Shown here: positions 10,493 through 22,828 of the stretch, one piece after another
Layout of the letters: each line of letters starts with the position of its first letter
Position numbering within the stretch: position 1 is the first letter of the stretch
Source of the DNA: Sclerotiophoma versabilis
Taxonomy: Eukaryota > Ascomycota > Dothideomycetes > Pleosporales > Didymellaceae
Length of the DNA: 64,000 bases
Direction: 5' to 3'
Assembly: GCA_012274445.1 (NCBI GenBank)
Contig: JAAROD010000026.1
Coordinates: forward strand, 744,001 to 808,000
Notes under the pieces: generated by a model
Seen by the model: the letters and a program-made list of their open reading frames with translations, nothing else
Databases searched by the model: none
What the model was told of the DNA's origin: nothing
Program-made: the position numbers and the translations under genes

Positions 10493-11229
10493 TCATCCAA
10501 AGGACAGTCCAGCCCGTTTCATCACGCTCTCAAACTCCTCGAGCGTTACTCCGCCAACATCCTTACCATTGGCTCGCACGCCGCCGTTGGCCTCAAGGAT
10601 CATATCCCTCAAGACTTCATCGGGTACGTCTTCTCTCAGTTCTTTCGCTACCCTCCTCAAGTGTCCCAGTGTGATAGGCCCAGGACCACCATGGGTGAAC
10701 AGCTGGTAACCTGCGCTGACCTCCTCTGCGTTGCTCTCATCTCGGTAGTTGTCTTCATCATCTTCCATGTCCTCGTCTGATCCGGCCTCTTTCGAGTGCA
10801 TGGCAATGGCGGCATACGACAGGAACGGTTCAAACTCGACAAAGCCAGTGTTGAGTGGATCGATGGTCTCGAGTATGGAAGGCACTTTAGACTTCTCTGG
10901 TGCAAGGTTCAGTGAGCTTTATCAAGTCAGTTGCTGTACACAAACGAGCGTCCATGGAACGTAAACATACATCAAGCATCGGCGCACGTCGTCTTTGCGT
11001 AATACACCTTCTTTGGAGTCTTCATGGTTTGGATGATGCACAGCGAACAGTCCAAACGCTTCGCGAATCTCGGCCTCTTGGTCTGCATTCAAACCATTCT
11101 CTTTGGCAAGCTTCGAGACACGCTTTGGTGCCGGGCGGGCTTTTGCTGGAGCTGCGCGACGCCTTGGTGGCTGCAAAAACGTCAAAAATGGTCCACGTCG
11201 CACACAAGGATCTGACCTGAGCTTACCAT
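10493..11229 (-). CDS. Centrin-like EF-hand protein with degenerate calcium loops
   Basis: Three exons: 11229-11227 (only the ATG), 11170-10971 and 10916-10493; 208 residues. Introns are 56 nt (GTAAGC...CAG) and 54 nt (GTATGT...AAG). The basic start MPPRRRAAPAKARPAPKR, the helix IREAFGLF, and the C-terminal LRRVAKELRED...EEFESVMKRAGL match the centrin/Cdc31 pattern (RVAKELGE...EFLRIMKK). However, none of the four loop positions forms a canonical DxDxDG loop. Loop 1 is replaced by an insertion, loop 2 reads DPLNTGFVEFEP, and an acidic insert (SDEDMEDDEDNYRDES) separates the halves. Centrins act at spindle pole bodies and in TREX-2/NER complexes. This looks like a diverged paralogue that may not bind calcium. 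Family confidence is moderate to high, exact role unknown. Confidence 0.78.
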
Positions 11230-14200
11230 GGTAGTGTCTGTTGGTGGGGACCGCCCTCACATACGAATGCGAAAGATGGTGTTCGCGATCAATGACGCAC
11301 GCGCACCTGGACCCACACCCCGACAACGCTAACCCTAGCGCACTTACTTTTCTCAAATTTCAAACGCGCCCAACCTCCTCTTCACGCGTCTTCACCAGGC
11401 CTTTATAAGGCTTGCGGCCCTCGTTCTTTTTCACTCTACACCTCACCGCACCTGACGGGCGTGTTTATGCCCTTGGAGACTACGACTTTTCCTTTACTTA
11501 CGCTCATCTTCTTCCGTCTGCTATACGCCAATGCAGACGTCTCCTCAACTCTACTTCTCGATCACTACCTGTCACTCCTTGTCCAAATCGACAACCCCTC
11601 CTCACTGGTAGGATCTTACCACTCAAGCATTGAGCCTCACGCATCTGGGACGCAACTTCGCGTACCAGAGACGATGTCTCAATTGAGGCGTAGTCCTCCT
11701 CGGGCAAGGCACTGTCTGCCAGTCTGGCCACCGGTGCAGACAGGTGTTCCCCCACCTCGAGTACAACCACGGACCAAGAGTGCAGTAGCACGGCCAAGTC
11801 AGTAACGTGGAAGTATCAGGTCTGGCCATGGAAGATGAGCTGCAGCTCTGTTTCTTATCATCGCAGACCCAGCATGGACAAGTGTCTGCAGGAAGTCGGG
11901 AGACGTCCCGCAGCCAGCAGCTCTAGAAGAAAGGGGCTGGCTAAAGTCGAGCAAGAGGCTCGCAGGTTCGTTGGCGTCCTAGCTGGAGCCTTCGAGGTCC
12001 GTTGGGTATTCAAAGTGAAGCCAGCGATGAGAGGTGAAGCATTCTACCAAGAGGCTCCCTCGCCTTGAGCACGTTTAGGCCCCTCAGGAGCCAGTGCCTG
12101 TTGTCATAAGACCTCATAGTGTGAGGCTGACATTTTGGAGTCGGCGCTCTACATGAGGCCTGCTACCCATCCAGTCGAGGTCGCTCCTCGCAATCCTGTT
12201 GCAATGCCTTTGAGTCTCTTGCAGTTTGTATCGAGCATTGGCACGCATTTGGGAACGCCCTAAGAGGATGGCCTACACATGGCGAAAGGTCGGCTAGCAT
12301 CAGGGTCCCCAATATCCGTTTGGCGCAGTTGGACAGCAAAGAGTATTCAACCGAGTAGCAACTCGTCGACATGCTATGCGTCGCTGTAGGCTTGGATTGG
12401 GAGGCTATTTCAGCAGTCTGACGAGCCACTATTCTACAGAACAGGGTGTACTTACCGACCCCAGAAGATGTTCTGTTAACACCACGAGTGTATCTCGCAA
12501 TACGGGAAACCTTAATAAGGGATTGCACATACAAGGCAAATATCGACTTGCATCAGGAACCCCGATACCCGTTCATACGACCCCACAACGACAGCTCGCC
12601 TCAAACAACTAGAGCAAAAAGCTCGTTGACAGGCTAGAGCGTCCCCTGGAGGCAAGGGTCGGGATGTCAACTTGGCAGTCGAATGAGCCACTACATCACA
12701 GAAGAGGGAGCATCGCCATCAGCGACCCCAGAAGATCTTCTCATGTTTACAGAACAGGGTGAGCCTTTATGGCCCCGGAAGACGTTCTTATGGAGGCATG
12801 ACGAGCCGAATCCATACCACCACCGAGTCAACACGATGCGACCGGCTGCCATGCAATACGCCAACAATACCGACGTAACTGCACAATCGGGCGTCCGGGT
12901 CTAAGGCTAACGTTACACGACAGCCAATTAGGCGCACTCAAACACGTAAACGGGGTGGTCGGCGAGGAGTCTGCTTTACAACTTGGCTACGGCCTTGCAA
13001 TTTGTGTGGCGCCACGTTCTCACGTGGTTTTTGTGCCCACCGACCTTTCTCTGGTCACACAGGTCCCGTGCTGTCTAGCAGGGGGACTACCTTTTGTCGT
13101 ATCTCACGCTGCTATTTGCAGAAGAGTTTTATGACCCCATCGTCACGTATTTCCCACACCGCCGCGCGCAAGAGGATATACGTACAGCAGCAATGTTGTA
13201 GTGGACCTCTCACATAGGGGACAGCCCCCGTTCCCGAGACTGGGAGTCTAGAGAGGTCAGGTCTCGAGCGAAAGCGAGAGCTTCTGGCAGGTCTCGGAAT
13301 CCGGTCTGGGCAGACGAAGCCAACAGACATTGAGCTTGCCTTCTGGCAGCTCTGACAGGCCGAAAGGCCCCTGGCATGTTTTATTGAGAGGCACCCACGG
13401 ACGTTCCACGGCTTAAACCACCGCTGGACCATTCGTGGAAATTGTGTTTGATACCGCCGCTGAGTCAAAACCAGCGCGTCGAGACACATGCCCATCGCAT
13501 CGTGTGGCTGGTGGGTAACACCACTGGCAGGAGTTGCGGATGCGGATCACGCGAGTTGCATTAACTTGTTAGTGTTCGTGTCTTCTCCTTCTCTCCGATA
13601 CCAAAATCGGTCGGCGACTGCACTTATTCAACGCCATATGTCCACCAACAATTTTTTGTTGTTGCAGTTAGTAAACTCTTGGTTGAACACTCGGACAAGA
13701 CTACCAAGGTTAACAACCATCGGTCGGTCATGAAACAGGTCTAGCCTTCCTGTGTGCAACAATCGGTAGATATCTGTACGTCTCGATTGTCTCCGCGTTA
13801 TTATTATTAACAACGCTTCGATCTTGACTTCAGCATCGAACAGCGGTTTGAGGGATTCAATGCCTCTAGGGGTAAAATTCCCCGAACAAGTGATGTCCGG
13901 GGGTTTCGCTCGCCTCGTGGCTCTTGTTGCTCTTCTTGAGTGGCAGGTGTTGCAGATGGGTATGGGCTATCAGTGTCTCGTTGACGACTTTGGTCTGAGA
14001 GTGCTTTGGTAGTATCCGCTTCTACATTAGCTAGAGCTGGCCGTTGCGTTATTCTCACGTTGAGTCAGTGTGGACATAGAAGCGAGAGTAAACACCGCCA
14101 TCATCCACCTTCTTCAATCGGGTGGTGGTGCCTTCGTGTCCCTTACCTAGTGCCATCAGGTGCAAGGTTGAGGTCATGGAGGCGACATACTTTCTTCGCC

Positions 14201-17163
14201 GTGACCATGTTTTGTATCGATGAATCAAGTTATTCCATCCCTGAAATTCTTCATTATCCAGTCATTGAATGCCTTCTGTGACACTTTTTCTCGAGTCTAT
14301 CGTTACTCTCAGCTTCGCTCAAGTCGCCAGCAGTCTAGATCCCTCCGCATCATACGCTCGTACCACCTTCTACATCCAGCCAGACGACAAGACTGTTCCC
14401 ATAGAATCGCTATGCATTCGATAGCTCCACGCAGCCCTCTTTCGTCACCTGATCACATGTGGCTACTGCGGTCCGGTTGGAGCTTCGCTTGCATGCATGC
14501 ATCTCGCGTACGCAATGCGTCCTTCACCCGTCGCCTTGAACGGCAGTGCTGCGCCATCGGAACGGGTCGAGGGATCAACAGGCTTGCATGCAGGCGCAAG
14601 TGTCCACGCCCGGCGGCTATGAACAATGGCCGTACTCGGTACCTGCAGCAATCGGTCCTCCCGTACCATGGTCTCGCGTGTGCAGAATGATGAGCGTTTC
14701 TCCAAGGCGACTCACACTCTTTTCGACCGGGATGACGTCGATACAGACGCAGGCTCGCGTATTGTGTTGAGCATTCTGGATGGATTTTATCGTGTTGTTT
14801 GTCGCGTTTTTCACGAAGTGGAACTGCTGTCGCTCGACGGTTGAGGTCACGTTGATGTGTTCTACTCTCACGCCGTGTATGGATTTGAAACGCGATTTCA
14901 CTTGCTGGCTTCTCTTCTTGCTGGTTATCGAAGATGCTGTTCTGGTGCGTAGCACAGCAGCTGCAAAACCTGTATAGGATCAACCAAGGTATTTGGAATA
15001 GTGTTGAGAGTACTTATTCAAGGCGCGGCTTCAATAGGCAGGATGTGCGGGTCGCGGTTTGCCAACAGCAATGACGGTTCCGTATGTTCGGTGTGTGGGA
15101 TGGACAGATTAGTGAATGGATCTGCATGATACGCTGCAAGTACGGGTTCGGAATTTGGGGCTTAGGGGTTGAATGGTGTCGTTGGCTTGGTTGTCTGGGT
15201 TGGGCCTCACAATGGGGATTTCGAGCGTCTTTCTGGTGACTCTTGTATTGACAACGGCCGTAGATGAGAAAGGTATACTGTGCGTCTAACCTCATACGTT
15301 TTGTCTCTCCTATATAGCAGCAAGCCTTCTACCTGTGAACATCTTTAGTAGAGGGTTTCCACTGGCTCAACGATCGATCGAACTGCGGCACGTCTGGCTA
15401 GCAGGTACCGGTAGTTGCAACCGGGTGATGGCGTGGGATTGTGTTTGTGGCTTGGGCAGCGCTACAGCCACCGACTATGGTTCCAGCATTTCCAGATGCG
15501 TTGACAGTGGCCTTGCGTAAAGTTGAGGCTGTCTCTTCGGGTAAAAGTACCTTTAACACTCGTTCATGACAGTCCTGCATCACTATTACCAATTCATGAC
15601 CTGCCGTCTGGCAGGATCACAGTCCGTCTTGCATATATCCAATGGACATTGAAGGCTCGCGCACGCCAAGTGATGCTCGAGACTGCCGACCTGCATTGTA
15701 AGTTCCGAAATGTAAGGAAAAGGAAGAAGTTTGCTGCATATGCAGGGGCCGGTGCACGATACCGGTTTGTTAAATCGAGCGGCTCGCAGCGGCAGTCTCT
15801 CGTAGGACGGAATGGTACCGCCTACGGTCAATTTTCACGATTGTCGTTGCAACTGGCTGCCTAGAGGGGTGTGGACAAAATCTCTCGACCGTTTTCCATT
15901 TCGTAGTTCTTCCATTCTTTTGCAGGAAGCTTTGGTGTTGTCTGCGCTGCCTGATCTGGAGTATATCCTCGAGTTTGACCCTGTGGGGCTCACCTGTACC
16001 ACGATGACACCCATGGCGTTCGGGACAGCTGCATTGACTAAAGTAGCTCGTCTCAATATGGACTGATAACGCTCCGTGGGGTAATTGAACGATATTGAGA
16101 ATAGCTTCAGGGAAATAGAAATGTCTCGTGGGGTCGGGCCGGAGCGTCATGAAACGAGCTGTTCCAGGACAGTAGTCGCGGACCAGGCCCTCTTCCAGAT
16201 AGCATGACGATTTTTGTAGCAGGACCATCTTTGCCTGGATCGCCAAATGAATTTTGTCTTTTCAGCGTGTATTCGAACTCGTTTGCAGACATGCGCTCCC
16301 GGTGCCCCGTGCGAAAGTTTGACTCGCTGTCACTTTTGCTTTTTCACGCACCGTCCATCGTCCTAACAGCAGGGTACCGTTGTTCTTTGCAATCCCATCT
16401 CTTGCTAAAACCCCGTCCCAAATCATTATCTTTAATTCCAGGCCAAGCAGGGTCGAAAACTTCATGCATATCGATCTATCGAAAGTCTCCACTGTGAAAG
16501 CGGCTACGCGTGAGTGTGATGTATGTAGCTGAGGGGGAAAGAGAGCCGTTAACCCCTGTTGTCGCGTATATCCGTGCTGTAGATCAGGGTCAGGAACGAT
16601 TGAAGCCAAGACTGGTATCCGATATCGCCTTTGCCGCAGTTCTTGTCGTGTTGATAAAAGAGTGGTGATTCGTTGGAGGTCGACACGCTTCGCCTAGGGT
16701 TGTATTCCAGGGTCCGGGCACGACATGCAGTGCTGCGTCTCTTCCTTTTCCCTCCCGCACCCAACCAAGAATGTCAGCGTTCAGTAGCCATACGTCAAGA
16801 TATCTAGCTCTTACAGACATACTAAGCTTCCTATCACAGCCTCTCTGACAAGGAAGGGCAACGTAACCCTCCTTCGGGACCGCGTGCAGATGGCCACAAC
16901 ACCTTAGCCCGGAAAGTTCTCACCCCACGTCTTTGGTACACGATCGACGGCGTGGACGGTGTCTTTGCTTGTCTGAGACATGGGGTAGGCCGCACCGATA
17001 CACTGAGGTGACACAGAACGTGCTCGGAAGGTGGGAAAACGCAATAACCACCCGTAGTTGCTTTTATATCGCCGTCCAGAGCTGTTAGCTTCTACTGCAT
17101 TTGTTATGTCGTCCGCTTCTCGAACATTGTATTACTATCTGGTGTTTTCCCCTATTCTCGAAT
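11230..17163. other. 5.9 kb gene-poor stretch
   Basis: No frame here is supported as a gene; all are short and lack domains. Contents seen are a TATA-like TTTATAAG near 11403, a diverged tandem duplication at about 12165-12850, a repeated CTTCTGGCAG element at 13288 and 13341, and otherwise featureless sequence. It may be old, mutated mobile or gene sequence, but I recognise no transposase, reverse transcriptase or terminal repeat. Confidence 0.5.
12165..12850. repeat. Diverged tandem duplication, unit about 250-262 bp
   Basis: Two adjacent blocks align by eye. CATCAGGGTCCCCAATATCC at 12299 matches CATCAGGAACCCCGATACCC at 12551. GACGAGCCACTATTCTACAG at about 12420 matches GAATGAGCCACTACATCACA at 12681. 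A shorter element, CC[A/G]GAAGA[T/C][G/C]TTCT, occurs three times (about 12461, 12727 and 12775). In one frame the peptides GLHMAKGRLASGSPISV and GLHIQGKYRLASGTPIPV correspond, suggesting the unit was once coding, but both copies now carry stops. Its origin is not recognised. Confidence 0.6.
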
Positions 17164-18241
17164 ATGGTGTATCAAACACCCATCTCCTTCTTTGCTTTCA
17201 CCATGGATTCGCTTCTTATTCAGTCATGGATGCTCTATACGTTATCCGTCTCAGTCATTTTCTCAAGACTAATATTTCGGCGCATCATGCTCAAGTCATT
17301 CGCAGACCTTCAAGCTGACGACTTGATGATGGTCTTTCTTCTGCTACCTTTTACAGCTTCTGTCGTCCTTACAAGTCCAGTCGGCGGCGCGGATTCAGAG
17401 AAGCAGAGGATGTATCGATATGTGCTCGAAGAGCTTCAAATAATCATATCATCGCTTGTAGAGGCATGTCTCTTAGTCTTGTATTGGCGGATCTTGTACG
17501 TCTCAACTCTACATCCCTCGTATCATCACTGACTTGAGTAGCCCAGTAGCCTTCAGCGCTTTTCGAAGACGCTACATACAAGTCGTTGCGACAATTTGCG
17601 CCGTCTCTTTCTTCATCACGCAGATCTCAATGCTCTCATGGTGTCAACCAGCACAATTACACGGCCCGCAATGCTCGACCTACCACAGTCACACAACTGT
17701 GTCCCTGACACTCACGACCTTGACAACTGTCCTCGTGCTCATCCTCCCAACACCGTTCATTCCAACACCACGGCGCGTCCTTCTTGCCGTTCTCTTGGTT
17801 ACTGGTATTTCGACACTCGTTCTTGGTACCCTTGCACGATTCTACATCCTCACAGAACCGACTTCGCGAAAATTCCTCTTTTATTACACCTACGAGATTA
17901 CACTCCTCATTGTTTTCGCCAATCTTCCGTTCTTGACGTCGCTTGTGGTCTCGACAACGTCAGCTCGCATCCGCGAATTCGGTCGTAACATCTCCTTCTC
18001 TTGTGATGTAGTTCACATGCCGCTGTCGCCGTGGCCAAGGAGTAGACGAGTAAGTGTGCAGGACATTGAATCTCCGCCACTGGGGGCGAACAGATTGGGG
18101 AGTACAGCAACAGCCACAAGTGGATGGACAGACAGGAAGAATTGGACAATTTCTGCTCCGGTCACAAGGCCGGGAAGCGTGAAATATGGTACCTGCAATT
18201 TGCAGAGATCGGACATTGAAAGGGGCTGGCCTCTTCCTTGA
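17164..18241 (+). CDS. Seven-helix membrane protein, fungal rhodopsin-domain (SAT4-like) family
   Basis: Two exons, 17164-17495 and 17542-18241, 343 residues. The 46-nt intron runs GTACGT to TAG and joins ATC TT to C in frame (LYWRIFPVAF). Seven hydrophobic stretches are visible, beginning near LLIQSWMLYTLSVSV and ending with LLIVFANLPFLTSLVV. Family hallmarks are ADDLMMVFLLLP after helix 1, LYWRIF at the end of helix 3, SWCQP in the following loop and LTTVLVLILPTP in helix 5. These resemble the LxADDxxM, LFYLRIF, C-x-P and DxxILxLP positions of the fungal rhodopsin/PTH11-related domain proteins. The C-terminal ~70 residues are polar and probably cytosolic. No ligand or function can be inferred. 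It sits alone in a gene-poor region. Confidence 0.78.
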
Positions 18242-20156
18242 TAAGAAGTCGGGATATAAGCATTGGAAATTGTTTAGGTTTATATTTTCGCTTATACAAA
18301 CACTTCAGTGACTACTTGCATTTTGTCTTTTGTTCACTCCAACGGAAATTATGGACTGTGCAACATGACAGGTCCACAGAGTGTGGAAAAGAATGTTTAA
18401 CGAGTAAACATCTAGTTAAGTGACACAACAAATCAGAAAGCACATAAACACCAGGCTGCGGGTTCCAACTGTGCCGCGCAACCCTTACATCTGCTGAGGC
18501 CGCTGCTACCTTACCCTCCCTTCCTGACTCTTCGCCTTCAACATTTCATTCGCCTCTCATAGCATCTACAAGAACCATCACGACATCTACGAGCGTGAGC
18601 GTGCATCCTGATCTGTCTGCATACAACGAATCTGCGGCGCAAGAGAGAGCTTTGCGAGCTCCGTGAGAAGCCGACCGTGCTCGTGAAAGAAGAGAATCGC
18701 TTACTATACGAATATTGAAGACCCCATACCATTCATCTGCCACGTTCCTGCGATGATGATGATGGTAGTTGGGTATAGGTTTGTGCGTTAAGATGGCATA
18801 AAACCAGCCTCCGAGGAGACAATTGTCTTTACGGAACACATTCCCGAACGACTCTTGGGAAAACTTCGAGCCCTCGAGCTATTATTATTTTATCATCGAC
18901 TGACTGGAACTTTTCGGATGGGGAGTCCCGATTCCTGCTACATCAAGACGGTTGGTGATGGTTCAAATTTTTTTGCTCGAGGTTACCATGATGCCTAAGC
19001 GTGCCTACGACTAGATGCAGCGCACAACTCGACAGCTGGGCACTTACCTCAGCTCATACCCTGCTTCCTATCGCTCCTTTGAGTTATCATGATGACGCAA
19101 GAAGGACTCTCCATCAGTTTGGGAGAGCGAGGCAAGCAGAATGTCTGATGGCTATAGCATCGTTATTTGTAACTTGGCGTTTTTGTTTCTACTAGAAGCA
19201 CAAGATGACAAATCGTTCCCAAACGTTGCCCCCTACATGTGTCAGTATACAGGTCATACCCTGCGTCGGCCTCACAACAGTACATCTATATACTGAAACA
19301 AGCCCACGGTTTTTCCACAGGCCTCGTTTCGCATCAGGTTGTCGTCGATGTGATGTCGTGAGTGCTTGCATGAGTTTGATCGAGATGGGGATTTGACAGG
19401 TGGAGAAATGTTTGGATGCGGTGTCAGTGTTTCAAAGCTAGTAATAGATCTTGTTAGGAGGTGTTTGCGATTGGGTGGGTGGGATCGTGTACATGGAAGT
19501 CAGATCGAGAGGTTAAGAGACCGAGAGGTTAAGAGATCGCGAGGTTAACGATGACGTGAGGCGGGTGCATGGGTAGTTATTGTAGGGCTGCGACTGGGAT
19601 GTTTGGCAGGTGGGCTTGAGTAGGTTCGGCAGTCTGGGTGAGCAGGAGCATAAGACGTGGGAGCGAAGACATGTGGAAGGCAATAATGAAGTGTTCTCCT
19701 GTAGAGAAGCATGAGGAGTTGATTCTAGCATAGCATGCTGGGTATAGTCCCAACGCCATACCGGTAGTGTTCCCTCTCTCTATAAACAGTGGCACATGCC
19801 GGTAGTTGATTAACGCCAACACGCCGGTCGCCCAGAAATGCAAGTCTATATCGCTCGTATAACATGACGGTGAATTAAAAGTCGTGAAGATGAGAGTCTA
19901 TCATCAGTGGCAATGTATGCTCCGATGATCGCATTGGTGGAACTTCAAGTCGTGCAGACACAAGCAATAAGGTGTCGCACCGAGTTTCGAAGCTCATTTA
20001 GCACCAGCCCAGCGGAGCCGAGCGTCGTGCGTCCGCGGACGCGCACGAATCGCCCGAAGGACGATAGGCGAGGGAATTGGTCGTGCATTTCCGTATTATG
20101 AGTATTTATAGAATGCGGTGTCTGCAGAGTGTTAGTCAGCTGATTCGGCTTGAACT
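18242..20156. other. 1.9 kb intergenic stretch
   Basis: No gene is supported. It contains a 16-bp triple tandem repeat at 19503-19550. The remaining short frames lack domains. It should include the 3' UTRs of the flanking rhodopsin-domain and phosducin-like genes. Confidence 0.5.
19503..19550 (+). repeat. 16-bp tandem repeat, three copies
   Basis: GATCGAGAGGTTAAGA, GACCGAGAGGTTAAGA and GATCGCGAGGTTAACG follow one another directly with one to three differences. No gene is near; probably a minisatellite seed. Confidence 0.85.
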
Positions 20157-21049
20157 TCACGACATAGATGTCGTGTATCGGAATAAGACGAACCGTCTTA
20201 ATGCTGTCTCAAGACTGACAGCGCTGAGCTCCGAGTCGTCAGGCAGCTCGTTCAGGAGTGGTACGAGGGCGGCGAACTTGTCGCCGCCCTTGTAGGCGAG
20301 GACGGCGGGTACGCCTTCCTCTTCCATCTCGGCGTCGTCGTTGTGTAGCTTCACGAAGCGGACTGTCTCGTTGCGCTTTGCTACCTGGCGCATGAATGCA
20401 TCGACCATATTGGAGACTTCTGACTGTTGTGTGTTAGAGATGTGGTTGTTACAAGAGGATTCTTTTGGCATACCAGGTCGTTGTAGATGAAGACCACAAC
20501 GGTAGTATCTGACGATGTCTTCTCGATGGCATCCAGATACCCCTCACCGTCCACGGCAGGCATGCTGCCATATATCCTCCTGCTGGGGCTGTTTGTGCGT
20601 GACCGTATCCGCTGACCGGCGTTCTGCAGCTCCCGCAGCCTCGATTCGCGCCATTGCTTCATGAAGCCGCCGTCGTTCTCCTCGTCTGATGAGGCCTGGT
20701 CTGCCTGGTAGGCTGTGACGTTGTATTGCGGTGGCGACGAGCTCTTCTTCCATGTGAATCGCCTGGCCTGCTTCTTGGCCTGCTCAAAGGCCTGCGCGTC
20801 AGCAATCACACCCTTTGGCCCCGTGTTGGCTTCAGAGCGGATGTGCGAGGGCATGTAGTAGTTGGAACGCATGTCGGCGGGGAGGTCAAGCTCGTCGTCT
20901 GTGTCGACGATTTCGTAGCGGTCCTGTTCGGCGCCTTCGGACTCGGGTTCAGAGTGGTCGCTGTCGTTGCGTCTGTCTTCTGGGTGTCTGTCGTCACGGT
21001 CCTTGTCTCGCATAAGCTCGTTGAATTCTTCTTGGGCAGCAGTTGTCAT
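20157..21049 (-). CDS. phnA: Phosducin-like protein (PhnA/Bdm-1 type)
   Basis: Two exons, 21049-20474 and 20423-20157, 280 residues; the 50-nt intron runs GTATGC to CAG in phase 0 after VVVFIYNDL. The start MTTAAQEEFNELMRDKD is typical of fungal phosducin-like proteins. An acidic N-terminal half with GPKGVIADAQAFEQAKK is followed by a thioredoxin-like C-terminal half containing YLDAIEKTSSDTTVVVFIYN and FAALVPLLNELPDDSEL. Phosducin-like proteins work with the CCT chaperonin to fold G-beta and assemble it with G-gamma; Bdm-1 in Cryphonectria and PhnA in Aspergillus are needed for G-beta function and stability (family knowledge). It lies 1.8 kb downstream of the G-beta gene on the same strand with nothing between them. 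Confidence 0.88.
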
Positions 21050-22828
21050 GGTGAAAAAGAGGACCGGCCGGGGCGCGGGCGGGCGTGATATTTGTACGGG
21101 TGCTGCGGAGTGGTGAAGCAGGAGCGTCCGTCTAGCATCCAGGGTGTCCGAATGGATGACAGCTTGGCGGCGAGCCAGGGTCTATTTTCGAGAACCAGCC
21201 CCGTTTCACCTCGTGATTGGACACACAGGTGAGGAGATGCCCGCAAGACTGACGACGGCCTTCAGGCTACAGAGGCATTTGCCCGAGCACGGTGCTGCGC
21301 CTGCAAGGATGTCCATGGGTGTTGCATGTTTAGGGCTGAGCTGAGGCGTCTCCGCCAGATTGACACGCGACGTCCTCCTGGGATCGTCCAAAGATTGGCG
21401 ACAAGGAGCCACGAGGCCTGAAACGAGCTTGCAGTCGCGAAACAGAGATGCTGCGATCCATCAAATCAGCTCATGGCCGGTTGCCGTCATGGCCGCCGCG
21501 TGCACACTTTTGAAACGTCGTCTGCTACGCCAACTCGGCATCAACCGAGTTGTCATATCATCGTCATGCTGTGAACAGTGCCAAACGCATTGAGGCTGTC
21601 AGGCTCGACATGTTCTTTTACTTATGCGGTGGCATATTGGTACCGCCTACTGAGGCAACGCGTTCATGCAGCCTTATAATAACCGGTCCATTAAGACGCT
21701 CGGTGCATTTCACAATTGCGACAGAACGCGCCAGCTACCCCAGACGACCAATGCTTCTAAAGTCTTCCAGAACCGCTTCTACCGCGTCCGTTCTGCTTTG
21801 GGTTTGGAGTCTCGAGAGCCTTGCGTACCGGCAGAAGCCTGTTGCATGATTCGACCAATATAACACGCACAGCCATCTTCCATACGGCACTGCACTAACC
21901 AGGCACAAGGTGCCACTTGCTTTGCATGTCACCGCCCATGGGCCGAATCGAGGGTCTAACAACAGCAAGTTCGGACTGCATGAAGGCTCCTGCTCAGAGC
22001 CAAAATTACTGTCTCCTTCGCGAAAGTGAAGGCTGTACAACGGGTACCCAGTCTGTCGTCATTCACGTGACGTCTACAAGCAACATGTCTGTTTCCTCGG
22101 CGCAAGAGCCGAAGACGAAGTTGCGGGTTTGCAGTGCACACTGTGACACTGATATCCACCGTGTCATCTGTGTTGACACCCTCATCCGAGAAAGCCGCTG
22201 AGATGATATGCAACAAGTTGACCGCTATCTGCCTACAGACCCCATCCCTCGCATACAAGCACAGCATCATACATAGAATTGAAAGCCACCGCACATCACC
22301 AAACCACTTCATAATCCGAAACGTACATGAAATCCGTCTTGCACAACTCCATCAGGTCGCCTCGCTTTTTGAACTGCGCACAAGGAAAGAGATAAGCCAT
22401 GCTGAAAAAGTGGTGAACGTGTAAATGAGCTTGATATGAGGGACGGATAGAGTGGTACTATGAGAACAGCCAGCTTGGCTCTCTGAGACGGAAGACGAGT
22501 ACAGCCCGGTTTGTTGCGAGGAAGAAGAAGAAGATGGGAAAACAATGGTATGGAAAGGAAAAGTGTCGCAGCACAAGATGGTTCCCGGGCGCCTGTCCAC
22601 CAAACTGACGCAATAGCCGCCGCTTTGTAGCTTCCAAGTGTGGTATATTATGTTGGCCAGCGCATGTCGCAAGGTCCAACTTCTCCCAGGGGAGGGTGTG
22701 TAGTGGGTATGTTAAACAGACAAGTTCGGAATGGGAGTTTGTGGGACGGCCAGATTAGGGATACGCGCATGCGGCCGTGGTCCAACTGTGTATCGTAACA
22801 TAACGTTGCATGCTCCAACGCCGCTCGC
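21050..22828. other. 1.8 kb between G-beta and the phosducin-like gene
   Basis: Contains the 3' UTR of the G-beta gene and the promoter and leader of the phosducin-like gene. Several short frames exist but none shows a domain, splice continuity or good length. A purine-rich GAAGAAGAAGAAG stretch is near 22522. Confidence 0.5.

Noticed and set aside
14453..14983. 176-residue minus-strand frame in the gene-poor stretch
   Set aside because: No domain, irregular composition, and competing frames of similar length on the other strand.
18955..18980. GGTTCAAAT followed by a T-run, resembling a tRNA B-box and terminator
   Set aside because: No acceptor or anticodon stem can be formed upstream.
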